Assembly: GCA_023254495.1 (NCBI GenBank)
Contig: JALRLK010000057.1
Location: forward strand, 1 to 35,070
DNA length: 35,070 nucleotides
Direction of reading: 5' to 3'
From: Marivivens sp.
Lineage (GTDB): Bacteria > Pseudomonadota > Alphaproteobacteria > Rhodobacterales > Rhodobacteraceae
Made by a program: the position numbers and the translations under genes. This document shows, in pieces, positions 16,483 to 24,882 of the stretch. The first letter of the stretch is position 1; each line of letters starts with the position of its first letter. The notes under the pieces were generated by a model. That model was given only the letters and a program-made list of their open reading frames with translations, searched no databases and was not told the DNA's origin.

Positions 16483-17159
16483 GCGGGCCGCGACCAGACC
16501 GCTCCGGCCACCGCCCCAAGGATCGCCCAAGAGGCAGCGGCCACCGCGAGCGCCCGGGCGGCATAATGCGCCGAGAGCTCGGCCGGAGCCACGCCGTAGT
16601 AGGTGTCAAGCTCCGGTGCCCCGATTGCATGGGGCAGGATCATCAGAAGGGCTGCGATCCCATAGGCGATCGCGCCGCGGCCAAAGGCAAAGAGGCCAAG
16701 CCCCCCCATCGTCGCCGCGACCGTTCCCATCCACCAAAGCTGGCGCGTCGCCAGATCGGCGCCAACACTGCCGGGAAGTTCGGGCGGCAGGCCAGCGGCG
16801 GGGGCAAGCTGAATGGCGATGAAACCACACAGGCCCCAGATCGCACCTGACTTGGTGTCGATCCTTCTTCCAGCGCGTTCAGCCATGGCAAAGCCCGCGA
16901 TCAGGATGAAAGCGAAGCCCGACCATGTGACGAGGTTCATGGCAAAGGTGCCGATTTGGCGCGCAGGCTCAACCCAGATCGACGGATGTCCGACACGCGA
17001 TTGCGGCGAGCCGGTCGCGCTGAAATGCAGCCGCGCGCCGGTCTCGTAAAGCTCGCCCTCAAAGATAAGGGGAACGACGAAGGCAAGCTGCAACACGGTC
17101 GCAAGCAAACCGGAAGCGAGCCCTGCCAAGAGGGCGCTGGTCAGCAGATGGCGAAGCAT
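16479..17159 (-). CDS. cbtA: Cobalt transporter subunit CbtA
   Basis: A 226-aa membrane protein with about five to six hydrophobic segments. It begins LLTSALLAGLASGLLATVLQL and has an external segment with Glu/His residues (EGELYETG, RVGHPSIW), as in CbtA. CbtA and CbtB are a predicted cobalt uptake pair recognised mainly by their B12-riboswitch control. No Shine-Dalgarno sequence is seen. The start lies 18 nt after the cbtB stop, so translational coupling is likely. The whole pair lies behind the cobalamin riboswitch at 17390-17548. Confidence 0.92.
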   Translation of the reverse strand: MLRHLLTSALLAGLASGLLATVLQLAFVVPLIFEGELYETGARLHFSATGSPQSRVGHPSIWVEPARQIGTFAMNLVTWSGFAFILIAGFAMAERAGRRIDTKSGAIWGLCGFIAIQLAPAAGLPPELPGSVGADLATRQLWWMGTVAATMGGLGLFAFGRGAIAYGIAALLMILPHAIGAPELDTYYGVAPAELSAHYAARALAVAAASWAILGAVAGAVWSRPA

Positions 17160-17177
17160 GGGATGTGGCCGCTGCCG

Positions 17178-17345
17178 TTAGTGGCAGGGGAACGCGATGG
17201 CGTGGCGCGTGTCGTGGGCAACGTCATGGGCGCCCGCGGCATGGCTGAAACCGGCGGCGAAAATCAGGCCGAGGCCGATCATCGCGGTCAGGGCGATGGC
17301 ATAGACGTCGGTCGACGCGCGGGTCTTGGCGATAGCTTTAATCAT
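17178..17345 (-). CDS. cbtB: Cobalt transporter subunit CbtB
   Basis: A 55-aa protein, short enough to be missed by length cut-offs. It starts MIKAIAKTRASTDVYAIA and has one membrane segment (about residues 17-33). The end is the diagnostic His-rich motif HDVAHDTRHAIAFPCH, which would bind cobalt. AGGAGA sits 6-11 nt upstream of the ATG at 17345, and just beyond that are a hairpin (17358-17375) and the riboswitch. It is the first gene of the cbtBA operon. Confidence 0.93.
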   Translation of the reverse strand: MIKAIAKTRASTDVYAIALTAMIGLGLIFAAGFSHAAGAHDVAHDTRHAIAFPCH

Positions 17346-17357
17346 CTTGTCTCCTGT

Positions 17358-17375
17358 CCCGTCACACCCGACGGG
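17358..17375 (-). promoter_or_regulatory. Hairpin next to the cbtB ribosome-binding site
   Basis: CCCGTC and GACGGG form a perfect 6-bp stem with a GGGTGT loop, ending 3 nt upstream of the AGGAGA of cbtB on the minus strand. Its position between aptamer and ribosome-binding site suggests the expression platform of the riboswitch, acting on translation; there is no T-tract for a terminator. Confidence 0.5.
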
Positions 17376-17389
17376 GATTTCGGTTTCGC

Positions 17390-17548
17390 TCGCAAGGCCG
17401 GTCTCCTGGCTTGCGGGTCGTCGCGCGATGCCTGCCTTCCCGGTTGCCCAGTGGCCTCGTTGGCATCCGCTCGCCGCATACAGTCGCGGGGGCGGCTGCG
17501 GACTTGGGCCTCCTGTCTGGATCTGCCCTCACCGCATTCCCATTTCAT
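17390..17548 (-). promoter_or_regulatory. Cobalamin (B12) riboswitch
   Basis: Read on the minus strand, all core elements of the cobalamin aptamer appear in order: GGGAATGCGGTG (from 17541), CCCCCGCGACTGTA (near 17478-17492), GCCACTG (17449-17455), GGGAAGGC, and the B12 box AGCCAGGAGACCGGCC (17396-17412). It lies upstream of cbtB-cbtA. Binding of adenosylcobalamin should shut off the cobalt transporter when the end product is plentiful. Confidence 0.95.
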
Positions 17549-17550
17549 CC

Positions 17551-17813
17551 CCAAGCGCTTTGCGCCCATCGCGGGGAACCATGCCCCACCCTTGTCGCCC
17601 GCGGGGGCCTTGGGCGTCAAGGCCGATTCCGACAGGCGGCGGCGCTGAAACGGCGCGGGTTTGTGCCGGTTTGGAAGCGTTTGACCGCCCAAACCTGCCA
17701 TATCTTGTGGATAACCTACCGAAAACCCGCAGATTTGGGGGCGTCGCGTTGACTCCTCCGCCCCGCCGGTCGCAGACTTCCCCTCCAGAGGAATCATTGC
17801 CGGACGTTTCCGA
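17551..17813 (+). other. Leader region of smc
   Basis: With the riboswitch, this completes a 468-base stretch (17346-17813) without a protein gene. It must hold the promoters for the divergent cbtBA and smc transcripts. A perfect DnaA-box-like TGTGGATAA lies at 17706-17714. TTGACT at 17749-17754 could be a -35 element, but no convincing -10 follows at the usual spacing. Confidence 0.4.
17706..17714 (+). promoter_or_regulatory. DnaA-box-like site
   Basis: TGTGGATAA is the exact complement of the consensus DnaA box TTATCCACA. It lies 100 bp upstream of the smc start. A single nonamer can occur by chance, but in GC-rich DNA it is less likely. Confidence 0.4.
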
Positions 17814-20800
17814 GTGCGTTTCACCAAACTTCGCCTCAACGGGTTCAAAAGCTTTGTCGACCCGACCGACCTGATCATCGCCGATGGTCTGACCGGCGTT
17901 GTCGGGCCGAACGGCTGTGGCAAGTCCAACCTACTCGAGGCGCTGCGCTGGGTGATGGGCGAGAACAGGCCCACCGCGATGCGCGGTGGCGGCATGGAAG
18001 ACGTGATTTTCGCCGGCGCGGCCACGCGGCCTGCCCGCAATTACGCCGAGGTCGCGCTTCATATCGACAATTCCGAGCGTCTCGCGCCTGCGGGCTTCAA
18101 CGATGTCGATCACCTCGAAATCGTCCGCCGCATCACCCGCGACGCGGGCTCGGCCTACAAGGTCGGCTCCAAAGAGGTCCGCGCCCGCGATGTGCAGATG
18201 CTTTTTGCCGATGCTTCGACGGGTGCCCATTCGCCTGCGCTCGTGCGGCAGGGGCAGATTTCCGAGCTCATCAACTCCAAGCCCCGCTCGCGCCGCCGCA
18301 TCCTTGAAGAGGCTGCCGGTATCTCGGGTCTTTATCAGCGCCGCCACGAGGCCGAGCTGAAGCTGAACAGCGCCGAGCAAAACCTCGCCCGCGTGGATGA
18401 TGTGATTGAGCAGCTGGCGAACCAGCTGCAACAGCTCGCCCGTCAGGCCCGTCAGGCCGCCCGCTATCGCGAGATCGGGGAAAAGCTGCGCTCCTCCGAA
18501 GGCCTTCTCCTCTATCGCCGCTGGAAAGAAGCCGACGAGGCCCGCGCTGCGGCCGTGGCGCAGTTGCGCGAGCGCACGGTTCTGGCCGCGCAGGCCGAGA
18601 CCGCCGCCCGCACCGCCGCCAAGGCGCGAACGGCCTCCGAGGATCGCTTGCCGCCCCTGCGCGAGGAAGAGGCGATTGCCGCCGCGGTTCTTCAGCGCTT
18701 GCAGGTCCAGCGCGACACGTTGGCCGATCAGGAAACCCGCGCCCGCGAGATGATCGTCACCCTCAGGGCGCGGATCGAACAGCTTGCCCGCGATATCGAG
18801 CGCGAGGCGGGGCTTAACAAGGATGCAGGCGAGACCATCGAGCGCCTCGAATGGGAAGCACGCGAGATTGCCAAGGCGGGGCAGGGCCATGACGCCAAGC
18901 TCGAGGCGGCGCAGGCGGCGGCGCGTGAGGCGGCATCCGTCTTGCAAGACCGCGAGAGCGACCTCTCGCAAATGACCGAAGACGCCGCCCGCCTTGCCGC
19001 GCGGCACCATTCGGCGCAGCGCTTGCTCGACGACAGCCGCAAGACGCTCGCCAAGGCCGAGGCCGATGCCGAGCGGGCGAGCGAGACGATGAAAGAGGCC
19101 GAAGCCGCGCTGGCCCGCGCCGAAGCCGATTTCGCCACCGCTGGCGAGGCCGAAACCAAAGCCCGCACCTCGGCGGACGCCGCCGAAGCCGCGCTGACCG
19201 AGGCCGAGGCTGCCCGAGCCGATGTCCAGTCGCGCGAGGTCGATGCCCGCGCTTCGCGCTCCGCCGCCGAGGGCGAGGCCAATGCGCTTCGGGCCGAGGT
19301 TGCCGCGTTGGCGAAGCTCGTCGAGCGTGACACCAAGGAAGGCGGGCAGGTGCTCGATCTTCTGCGGGTGCAGGGCGGCTATGAAAAGGCGCTCGGCGCT
19401 GCCTTGGCCGACGATCTGCGCGCGCCGCAGGTCGATGCCGCGGGGCGCTCGGGATGGGCCGTTTTGCCCGCCTATGCGGATGCCCAGCCGCTCCCCGCCG
19501 GGATCAATGCGCTGACCAACTATGTCACCGTCCCCGAGGTGCTTGTCCGCCGCATGGGGCAGGTGGGCCTTGTCGATCGCTCCGAGGGCGCCAAGCAGCA
19601 GGCCGAATTGCGCCCCGGCCAGCGGCTGGTGAGCGTCGAGGGCGACCTTTGGCGCTGGGACGGATTCCGCGCCGCCGCCGAAGATGCGCCCTCTGCCGCC
19701 GCGCTGCAGCTTCAGCAGTTAAACCGCCTTGTCGAGCTCAAGCGCGATCTCGAAGAGGCCAACGCCAAGTCCGACGGCGCCCGCCTCGCCCACGAGAGCT
19801 TGACCAAGCGCCTTGCCGACCTCACCGCCGCCGACCAAGCCGCCCGCACCGCCCGCCGTGCCGCCGATCAGGCCGTGGCCGATGCCGCCCGCGCCCTTTC
19901 CCGCGCCGAGGCCGACCGCAACCTTGCCGAAGGCAAGCGCGAAAGCTCGGCCCTTGCCCAAGCGCGGCATCAGCAAGAGGCGATGTCGGCCCTCAAGACC
20001 ATGGCCGAGGCGGAAGCCGCCGCCAAGGAACTGCCCGATCTTGCCGAGGCGCGCGCCGCGCTTGAGGACGTCAAGCTCACCGTCGAAGCCGCGCGGATGA
20101 CGATGATGGCGAAGCGCAGCGCGCATGACGAGGTGCGCCGCGAGAGCGAGGCACGCCTGCGCCGCAGCCAAGAGATCACCAAGGAAATCTCGGGCTGGAA
20201 ACACCGGCTTGAAACCGCGACCAAGCGCACCGCCGAGCTTGCCGAGCGCAAGGAGGCCTCCGAGGCCGAGCTGAAAGAGGCCGACGCCGCGCCTGAGGAA
20301 ATCGCCGCTAAACGTGCCGAACTAGCCGATGCGATCGACGAAGCCGAAGCCCGCCGCAAGAAAGCCGCCGATGCGCTGGCGAGCGGCGAAACCGCCCTGC
20401 GCGAGGCCCAGATCGCCGAGCGCGAGGCCGAACGCGCCGCCTCCGAGGCCCGCGAGGCGCGTGCTCGGTCAGACGCCCGCAACGAGGCCGCCCGCGAAAC
20501 GGTCGCCTATGCCGCCGAGCGGATTAGGGAGGCGCAGGAGGTCACCCCCGAGCAGCTCCTCGAAAGCCTCGGCGCCGATCCCGAGAAGATGCCGCCCTCG
20601 GAAGAGATCGAGGCGCAGGTCAATGCGCTGAAACGCCAGCGCGATGCCTTGGGCGCGGTGAACCTCCGCGCCGAGGAAGATGCAAAGGAAGTGCAGGAAG
20701 AGCACGACACGCTGGTGAGCGAAAAGACCGACCTCGAAGAAGCGATCAAGACCCTGCGGGCCGGCATCTCGAGCCTCAACCGCGAGGGCCGCGAGCGGCT

Positions 20801-21269
20801 TTTGACCGCGTTCGAACAGGTCAACGAGAACTTCGGCCTCCTCTTCACCCACCTCTTCGGCGGCGGCGAGGCCAAGCTCGTGCTGGTCGAAAGCGATGAC
20901 CCGCTTGAAGCGGGGCTCGAGATCATGTGCCAGCCGCCGGGCAAGAAGCTCGCCACTCTTTCGCTGTTGTCAGGCGGTGAACAGACGCTCACTGCGCTTG
21001 CCCTGATCTTTGCCGTCTTCCTCGCCAACCCCGCGCCGATCTGCGTGCTCGACGAGGTGGATGCGCCCCTCGACGACGCCAACGTCACCCGTTTCTGCGA
21101 CCTCCTCGACGAGATGTGCCGCCGCACCGAGACCCGCTTCCTCATCATCACCCACCACGCGGTGACGATGAGCCGGATGGACCGCCTCTTTGGCGTCACC
21201 ATGGGCGAGCAAGGCGTGAGCCAGCTTGTCAGCGTCGATCTGAAGAAGGCCGAGGCGCTGGTCGCCTGA
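17814..21269 (+). CDS. smc: Chromosome segregation ATPase SMC
   Basis: A 1151-aa structural-maintenance-of-chromosomes protein. It has Walker A GPNGCGKS (31-38), a long Ala/Glu/Arg-rich coiled coil (about 165-500), the globular hinge (about 505-650, LLRVQGGYEKALGAALADDL), the returning coiled coil to about 960, and the C-terminal head with the ABC signature LSLLSGGEQTLTALAL (near 1050) and Walker B CVLDEVDAPLDDANV. It condenses and segregates chromosomes with ScpA and ScpB. The start is a GTG at 17814. The stop abuts the stop of the convergent transglycosylase gene. Confidence 0.97.
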   Translation: MRFTKLRLNGFKSFVDPTDLIIADGLTGVVGPNGCGKSNLLEALRWVMGENRPTAMRGGGMEDVIFAGAATRPARNYAEVALHIDNSERLAPAGFNDVDHLEIVRRITRDAGSAYKVGSKEVRARDVQMLFADASTGAHSPALVRQGQISELINSKPRSRRRILEEAAGISGLYQRRHEAELKLNSAEQNLARVDDVIEQLANQLQQLARQARQAARYREIGEKLRSSEGLLLYRRWKEADEARAAAVAQLRERTVLAAQAETAARTAAKARTASEDRLPPLREEEAIAAAVLQRLQVQRDTLADQETRAREMIVTLRARIEQLARDIEREAGLNKDAGETIERLEWEAREIAKAGQGHDAKLEAAQAAAREAASVLQDRESDLSQMTEDAARLAARHHSAQRLLDDSRKTLAKAEADAERASETMKEAEAALARAEADFATAGEAETKARTSADAAEAALTEAEAARADVQSREVDARASRSAAEGEANALRAEVAALAKLVERDTKEGGQVLDLLRVQGGYEKALGAALADDLRAPQVDAAGRSGWAVLPAYADAQPLPAGINALTNYVTVPEVLVRRMGQVGLVDRSEGAKQQAELRPGQRLVSVEGDLWRWDGFRAAAEDAPSAAALQLQQLNRLVELKRDLEEANAKSDGARLAHESLTKRLADLTAADQAARTARRAADQAVADAARALSRAEADRNLAEGKRESSALAQARHQQEAMSALKTMAEAEAAAKELPDLAEARAALEDVKLTVEAARMTMMAKRSAHDEVRRESEARLRRSQEITKEISGWKHRLETATKRTAELAERKEASEAELKEADAAPEEIAAKRAELADAIDEAEARRKKAADALASGETALREAQIAEREAERAASEAREARARSDARNEAARETVAYAAERIREAQEVTPEQLLESLGADPEKMPPSEEIEAQVNALKRQRDALGAVNLRAEEDAKEVQEEHDTLVSEKTDLEEAIKTLRAGISSLNREGRERLLTAFEQVNENFGLLFTHLFGGGEAKLVLVESDDPLEAGLEIMCQPPGKKLATLSLLSGGEQTLTALALIFAVFLANPAPICVLDEVDAPLDDANVTRFCDLLDEMCRRTETRFLIITHHAVTMSRMDRLFGVTMGEQGVSQLVSVDLKKAEALVA

Positions 21270-22439
21270 TCAGAGCTTGCCGAGGAGCGCAGGCGTCGGC
21301 CACGCATCTGCCGGAAGGCCCAGCCGCTTTTGCTCCATCTGAACCGCCTCGCGGGTCTTTTCGCCGAGGATCCCGTCGATATCGCCCACGTCATAGCCCC
21401 GCGCGTAGAGCTTGCGTTGCAGCTCGAGCATCTCTTCGCCCGTCAGCCCCTCGTCGGGCGTTCCCGCGACATAGATCGGGGCACCCATGATGCGGGTCGC
21501 GAAATAGGCGGCGGTGGTGACGTAAGTGAGGCTCTGGTTCCATTCGAAATAGACGCGGAAATTGTCGTAGACGAGGAAGGCCGGCCCCTTGTGCCCCACG
21601 GGCAATAGGACCGAAGCCTGAAGCCCTGCGTTGCCCAGATCGCCGGTGCGGGCGCGGACGCCGAGCCTCTCCCAGTCGCGCACCGATTTCACATGGTTGA
21701 TGCCGGTTTCCGACCAGTCGAGGTTTGAGGGCACGGAGATTTGCGTCATCCAAGGTTGGTTTGCCTGCCAGCCGAGGTCCGCCAGCATCGAGCCCGCCGA
21801 AAGGAGCGCGTCGGGCGCCGAGGTCTTGACCGTGACGTGCCCGTCACCATCCCCATCGCGGCCGTTGTCGCGGATGTCTTTGGGCAGCATCTGCACCTGT
21901 CCGATCTCGCCGGCCCAAGCGCCTGTTGTGGTCTGCGGGTCGAAATCGCCATGCATCGACAGGTCGATCGCTGCGAAAACCTGCGGGCGGAAGATCTCGG
22001 GGCGGCGGCAATCATGCGCCAGCGTCACCAGCGCGTTGCGTGTGTTGAAATCGCCCTGCACCTGTCCGAAATCCGTCTCAAAAGCCCAGAAGGCGAGGAG
22101 GACGCCGCGCGGGATGCCGTAGTCGCGTTCGATCTGGCGGAAGGTGGCGTCATAGCGCTGGGAATTGCGGGCGGCGTTGTCGATCCGGTTTTGCGAGATG
22201 AGCGAGCGCGAGAAGGTGATGAAATCCTTCTGGAAAATCCCCTGCCGCCTGTCGGCGCGCAACACCGCCTCGTCCTGCTGGACGCCACGGAAGAAGGCAT
22301 CGACCGCGCCCGAGGGATAGCCCATGGCGCGGGCCTCGGCATTCAGGTCGTCGACAAATTTACCGAAGCTCCCGCCACAGCTTTGCGCCTCGGCGCTTGT
22401 GGCGGCGATCAGGGTAAGAACGGCGAAAATACTGCGCAT
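21270..22439 (-). CDS. Lytic murein transglycosylase (MltB/SLT_2 type) with peptidoglycan-binding domain
   Basis: A 389-aa exported protein. The start at 22439 gives a clean signal peptide (MRSIFAVLTLIAATSAEAQ). The SLT_2 domain spans about 25-320, with catalytic Glu121 in LAFWAFETDFGQ, GAWAGEIGQVQMLP and YFEWNQSLTYVTTAAYFA. A C-terminal PG_binding_1 domain (about 330-389) includes LQRKLYARGYDVGDIDGILGEKTREAV. It is the last gene of the DUF1636-cobC-cobD transcript, 32 bp after cobD, with a hairpin over its ribosome-binding site. It lacks a clear lipobox, so it is probably soluble. Confidence 0.9.
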   Translation of the reverse strand: MRSIFAVLTLIAATSAEAQSCGGSFGKFVDDLNAEARAMGYPSGAVDAFFRGVQQDEAVLRADRRQGIFQKDFITFSRSLISQNRIDNAARNSQRYDATFRQIERDYGIPRGVLLAFWAFETDFGQVQGDFNTRNALVTLAHDCRRPEIFRPQVFAAIDLSMHGDFDPQTTTGAWAGEIGQVQMLPKDIRDNGRDGDGDGHVTVKTSAPDALLSAGSMLADLGWQANQPWMTQISVPSNLDWSETGINHVKSVRDWERLGVRARTGDLGNAGLQASVLLPVGHKGPAFLVYDNFRVYFEWNQSLTYVTTAAYFATRIMGAPIYVAGTPDEGLTGEEMLELQRKLYARGYDVGDIDGILGEKTREAVQMEQKRLGLPADAWPTPALLGKL

Positions 22440-22444
22440 GGCCT

Positions 22445-22464
22445 CTCCGGGGTTTTGCCCGGAG
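22445..22464 (-). promoter_or_regulatory. Hairpin over the ribosome-binding site of the MltB-type gene
   Basis: CTCCGGG and CCCGGAG form a 7-bp stem around a 6-nt loop in the 32-bp gap after cobD. On the minus strand the 3' arm contains GGAG of the GGAGAGG Shine-Dalgarno sequence. It could hold down translation of the downstream gene unless melted, or act as an mRNA-stability element. There is no T-tract. Confidence 0.45.
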
Positions 22465-22471
22465 CCTAGCC

Positions 22472-23371
22472 TCAGAACAAAGCCGCGCCAAGCGCCAGCG
22501 CGAGGACAACGCCCCAAGCCCGCCAGAGATGCTCGATGGCTTCGTCGACCTCGTCGGCACCGATTTCTTTCTGGCCCTCGGGATTGACGAAGGGAAACTC
22601 GCGCAGCTCTCCATCATAGCTGCGCGGACCGGCCAGCGCGATGCCAAGGCCCCGCGACAGCGCCGCCTCGGGCCAGCCCGCGTTGGGTGATTTGTGCTTG
22701 CGGGCATCAGCAGCGATGGCGCCCCAACTGCCACGGAAGCCGCCGACTGCCCAGAGGATCAGCGCCGTGGCGCGTGCGGGGATCAGATTGAGAAGGTCGT
22801 CAAGCCGCGCCGAGGCCCATCCGAACTCGGCGTATTTCTCGGTGCGATAGCCGATCATGCTGTCGGCGGTGTTGATGAACTTGTAGAGCAATAGCCCCGG
22901 CAGCCCCCCGATCAGGAACCAGAAGGCGGGGGCGATCACCCCGTCGCTGAGGTTCTCGGCTGCGCTCTCGATAGCGCTGCGGGCGATAGCGGGGGGCTCC
23001 ATACCGGCCGTGTCGCGGCTGACGATCTTCGCCACGGCAAGCCGCGCGTCGCCGGTCGAGATGCGCAGGGCATTGGCCACATCCTGTACATGGGCGACCA
23101 AGGACCGCTGCGCCAGAAGGATCGCGCCGACGATGATCTCGCCCGGAGCGCCAAGCATTCCAGCCACGGTATTGCCGATGGCCGAGGCCACAAGAACCAT
23201 AATCACAACGGCGATGATCCCCCGTCGCTTGCGGTTCGGCCCCTCGTTCAACTCGCGGTCCAAGAACGACACGAGCCGCCCCATCAGAACCGCGGGATGC
23301 GGGATCCGGTCCCAAAGCCACTTCGGCTCGCCAAGGATCGCGTCGAGGATTAGAGCGAGGACAAGGGTCAT
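22472..23371 (-). CDS. cobD: Adenosylcobinamide-phosphate synthase
   Basis: A 299-aa integral membrane protein of the CobD/CbiB family. It attaches (R)-1-aminopropanol O-2-phosphate to adenosylcobyrate. The start [31 protein letters not shown] is diagnostic: the family begins with this hydrophobic segment and the D..LG(E/D)P...PHPV motif. Also present are [22 protein letters not shown] and [21 protein letters not shown]. The ATG at 23371 overlaps the cobC stop by 4 nt (ATGA). A longer frame to 23488 would overlap cobC and is rejected. Confidence 0.95.
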   Translation of the reverse strand: MTLVLALILDAILGEPKWLWDRIPHPAVLMGRLVSFLDRELNEGPNRKRRGIIAVVIMVLVASAIGNTVAGMLGAPGEIIVGAILLAQRSLVAHVQDVANALRISTGDARLAVAKIVSRDTAGMEPPAIARSAIESAAENLSDGVIAPAFWFLIGGLPGLLLYKFINTADSMIGYRTEKYAEFGWASARLDDLLNLIPARATALILWAVGGFRGSWGAIAADARKHKSPNAGWPEAALSRGLGIALAGPRSYDGELREFPFVNPEGQKEIGADEVDEAIEHLWRAWGVVLALALGAALF

Positions 23372-24303
23372 AGGGTCGCCTCCAGCTGGCTCCAGCGATC
23401 CGGCGCGGGCAGGCCGAGGCGGAGCCATGTTTTCGAATAGGGAAAAATGCGCGACCAGACATGGCCCCGCGCCAGCCGCTCTTGCCACTTGGCGGCGTTG
23501 TCGACCTCGTAGAGCCGGAAAAGGGAGGTGCCGCCGACCACCTTGGCCCCACGCCCGATCATCAGGGCATCAAGCCGGTTGCTGTCTGAGGCGAGCCTCG
23601 CACGGGTGGCATCGGCCCAATCCTTGTCGGCCAGAGCCGCCGCGCCAATCGCCAGGGCCGGCCCCGAGACCTGCCACGGCCCCAAAGCCTCACCCAGCTT
23701 CGCGATCAGCGCAGGATCGCCAATCGCAAAGCCAAGCCGTGCCCCCGCCAGCCCCCAGAACTTGCCAAAGCTCCTGATCACGATCCGACCCGGCTGCGCC
23801 GCAAGGTTGATGAGGGAGGCCTCCGGCATCACATCGCAGAAGCTCTCGTCGATGATTGCAAGGGGGGCGGTGATGTCGGCCGCCTGCCAGACCCGCCCAT
23901 CGGGATTGTTCGGGTGCACCACGACCTGCGCGTCGCGCCCCTCCGACGAGACCGCCCAGCCAAGCCCCGCAAAACTCGCCGCGTGTTCGTTGTAGGTCGG
24001 TCCATGGACCGATACCGCCCCCGCCTTTGCCAGCGTCGGAATGCGGGCGATCAGTGCCGAAGCCCCCGCCGCCGGCAGGATCGCCGCCCCTTCGGGCACG
24101 TTCCAGAACCGCCGCGCCGCGTTGTTCAGAGCATCGAACGCCGCACGGTCGGGCAGGGCAGTCCAAGCCTCTTGGGGAAAAGTTCCCACCGGATAGGGCA
24201 CCGGATTGATCCCGGTCGACAGATCGAGCCACCCAGCCCGAGTTCCGCCATAGACCGCAACCGCCGCGTCGAGCCCGCCACCGTGATCGCGCCCGTTGGA
24301 CAT
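23368..24303 (-). CDS. cobC: Threonine-phosphate decarboxylase-like aminotransferase
   Basis: A 311-aa fold-type I PLP enzyme of the CobC/CobD-Salmonella family. It would make (R)-1-aminopropanol O-2-phosphate for the nucleotide loop. The N-terminus [19 protein letters not shown] and [13 protein letters not shown] are characteristic. PLP contacts visible are Asn133 ([10 protein letters not shown]), Asp152 (IIDESFCD) and Lys181 ([16 protein letters not shown]). The ATG shares one base with the DUF1636 stop (TAATG). At 311 aa it is slightly short for the family but complete. Confidence 0.94.
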   Translation of the reverse strand: MSNGRDHGGGLDAAVAVYGGTRAGWLDLSTGINPVPYPVGTFPQEAWTALPDRAAFDALNNAARRFWNVPEGAAILPAAGASALIARIPTLAKAGAVSVHGPTYNEHAASFAGLGWAVSSEGRDAQVVVHPNNPDGRVWQAADITAPLAIIDESFCDVMPEASLINLAAQPGRIVIRSFGKFWGLAGARLGFAIGDPALIAKLGEALGPWQVSGPALAIGAAALADKDWADATRARLASDSNRLDALMIGRGAKVVGGTSLFRLYEVDNAAKWQERLARGHVWSRIFPYSKTWLRLGLPAPDRWSQLEATL

Positions 24304-24674
24304 TACTCGGCGTCCGGCAGGGGAAGGTGGCGCGAGACGAAATGGCCCTTTACGCCAACCGGCCATTCACGAAAGGGAACCTGCCCTTTCTCGCTTCCGG
24401 CGTGCTTGACCGCATAATCGACCAGCGCCTGTGCATCCTCTTCGGTAGGCTCAAAGCGCCCGAGTGAATAGCAGTTCTTTCCGGCCGCTTGCACAATCAC
24501 GTTGCAGGCCCGCTCACATCCCATCGTGCACGAAACCCGCCGCGTTTTGATCCCTGCAGCTTCGGCGCGCGGCTCGATCAGCGCGGCAAAGGCCTCACCA
24601 TCGGTCTGTTCCATGCCCGTGGCGTCCCAGCCCTCGCGCTTGCAGGTGTCGCAGATGGTGATCCAGGTTGTCAT
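24303..24674 (-). CDS. DUF1636 metal-binding-like protein (second copy)
   Basis: A 123-aa DUF1636 protein. It opens WITICDTCKREGWD with a CxxC pair and has a Cys cluster VSCTMGCERACNVIVQ (three Cys at 4-residue spacing), then NCYSLGRFEPTEEDAQALVDYAVKH. The Cys number exceeds that of the copy at 16150-16482, and the pattern fits a thioredoxin-like ferredoxin or other Fe-S/metal site. GGGGGG is 5 nt upstream of the ATG at 24674; a second in-frame ATG at 24686 is less well placed. It is the first gene of the cobC-cobD operon. The molecular role is unknown. Confidence 0.82.
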   Translation of the reverse strand: MTTWITICDTCKREGWDATGMEQTDGEAFAALIEPRAEAAGIKTRRVSCTMGCERACNVIVQAAGKNCYSLGRFEPTEEDAQALVDYAVKHAGSEKGQVPFREWPVGVKGHFVSRHLPLPDAE

Positions 24675-24732
24675 GCAGCCCCCCATGCTTTGTGGGGCTT
24701 TGAACCGGATTTGCTCTCTCAGCGCAAGCCTC

Positions 24733-24741
24733 TGTGGATAA
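24733..24741 (+). promoter_or_regulatory. DnaA-box-like site
   Basis: TGTGGATAA, the complement of consensus TTATCCACA, is followed 12 bases on by the degenerate TGTGGATTG at 24754-24762. Both lie in the 208-bp spacer between the divergent DUF1636-cobC-cobD operon and the receiver-like gene. Confidence 0.4.
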
Positions 24742-24783
24742 GGGCGTCAATGCTGTGGATTGCTTGGAGAAAGCCGGTTCGCA

Positions 24784-24798
24784 TTAACCATTCATTAA
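24784..24798 (+). promoter_or_regulatory. CtrA-type binding site
   Basis: TTAACCATTCATTAA fits the full CtrA consensus TTAA-N7-TTAA and includes the TTAACCAT half-site form. It lies 85 bp upstream of the receiver-like gene's start, in AT-richer DNA shared with the divergent cobC operon. TTGCAC at 24833-24838 might be a -35 element for the receiver-like gene, but the -10 match is weak. Confidence 0.6.
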
Positions 24799-24882
24799 GG
24801 AAATCGGCGGAGTGAGGATTGCCGGGTGGGTATTGCACTACTTTATTTCAATTGTGCTTAAACGCAGAAGCGTGAGGGTTTG

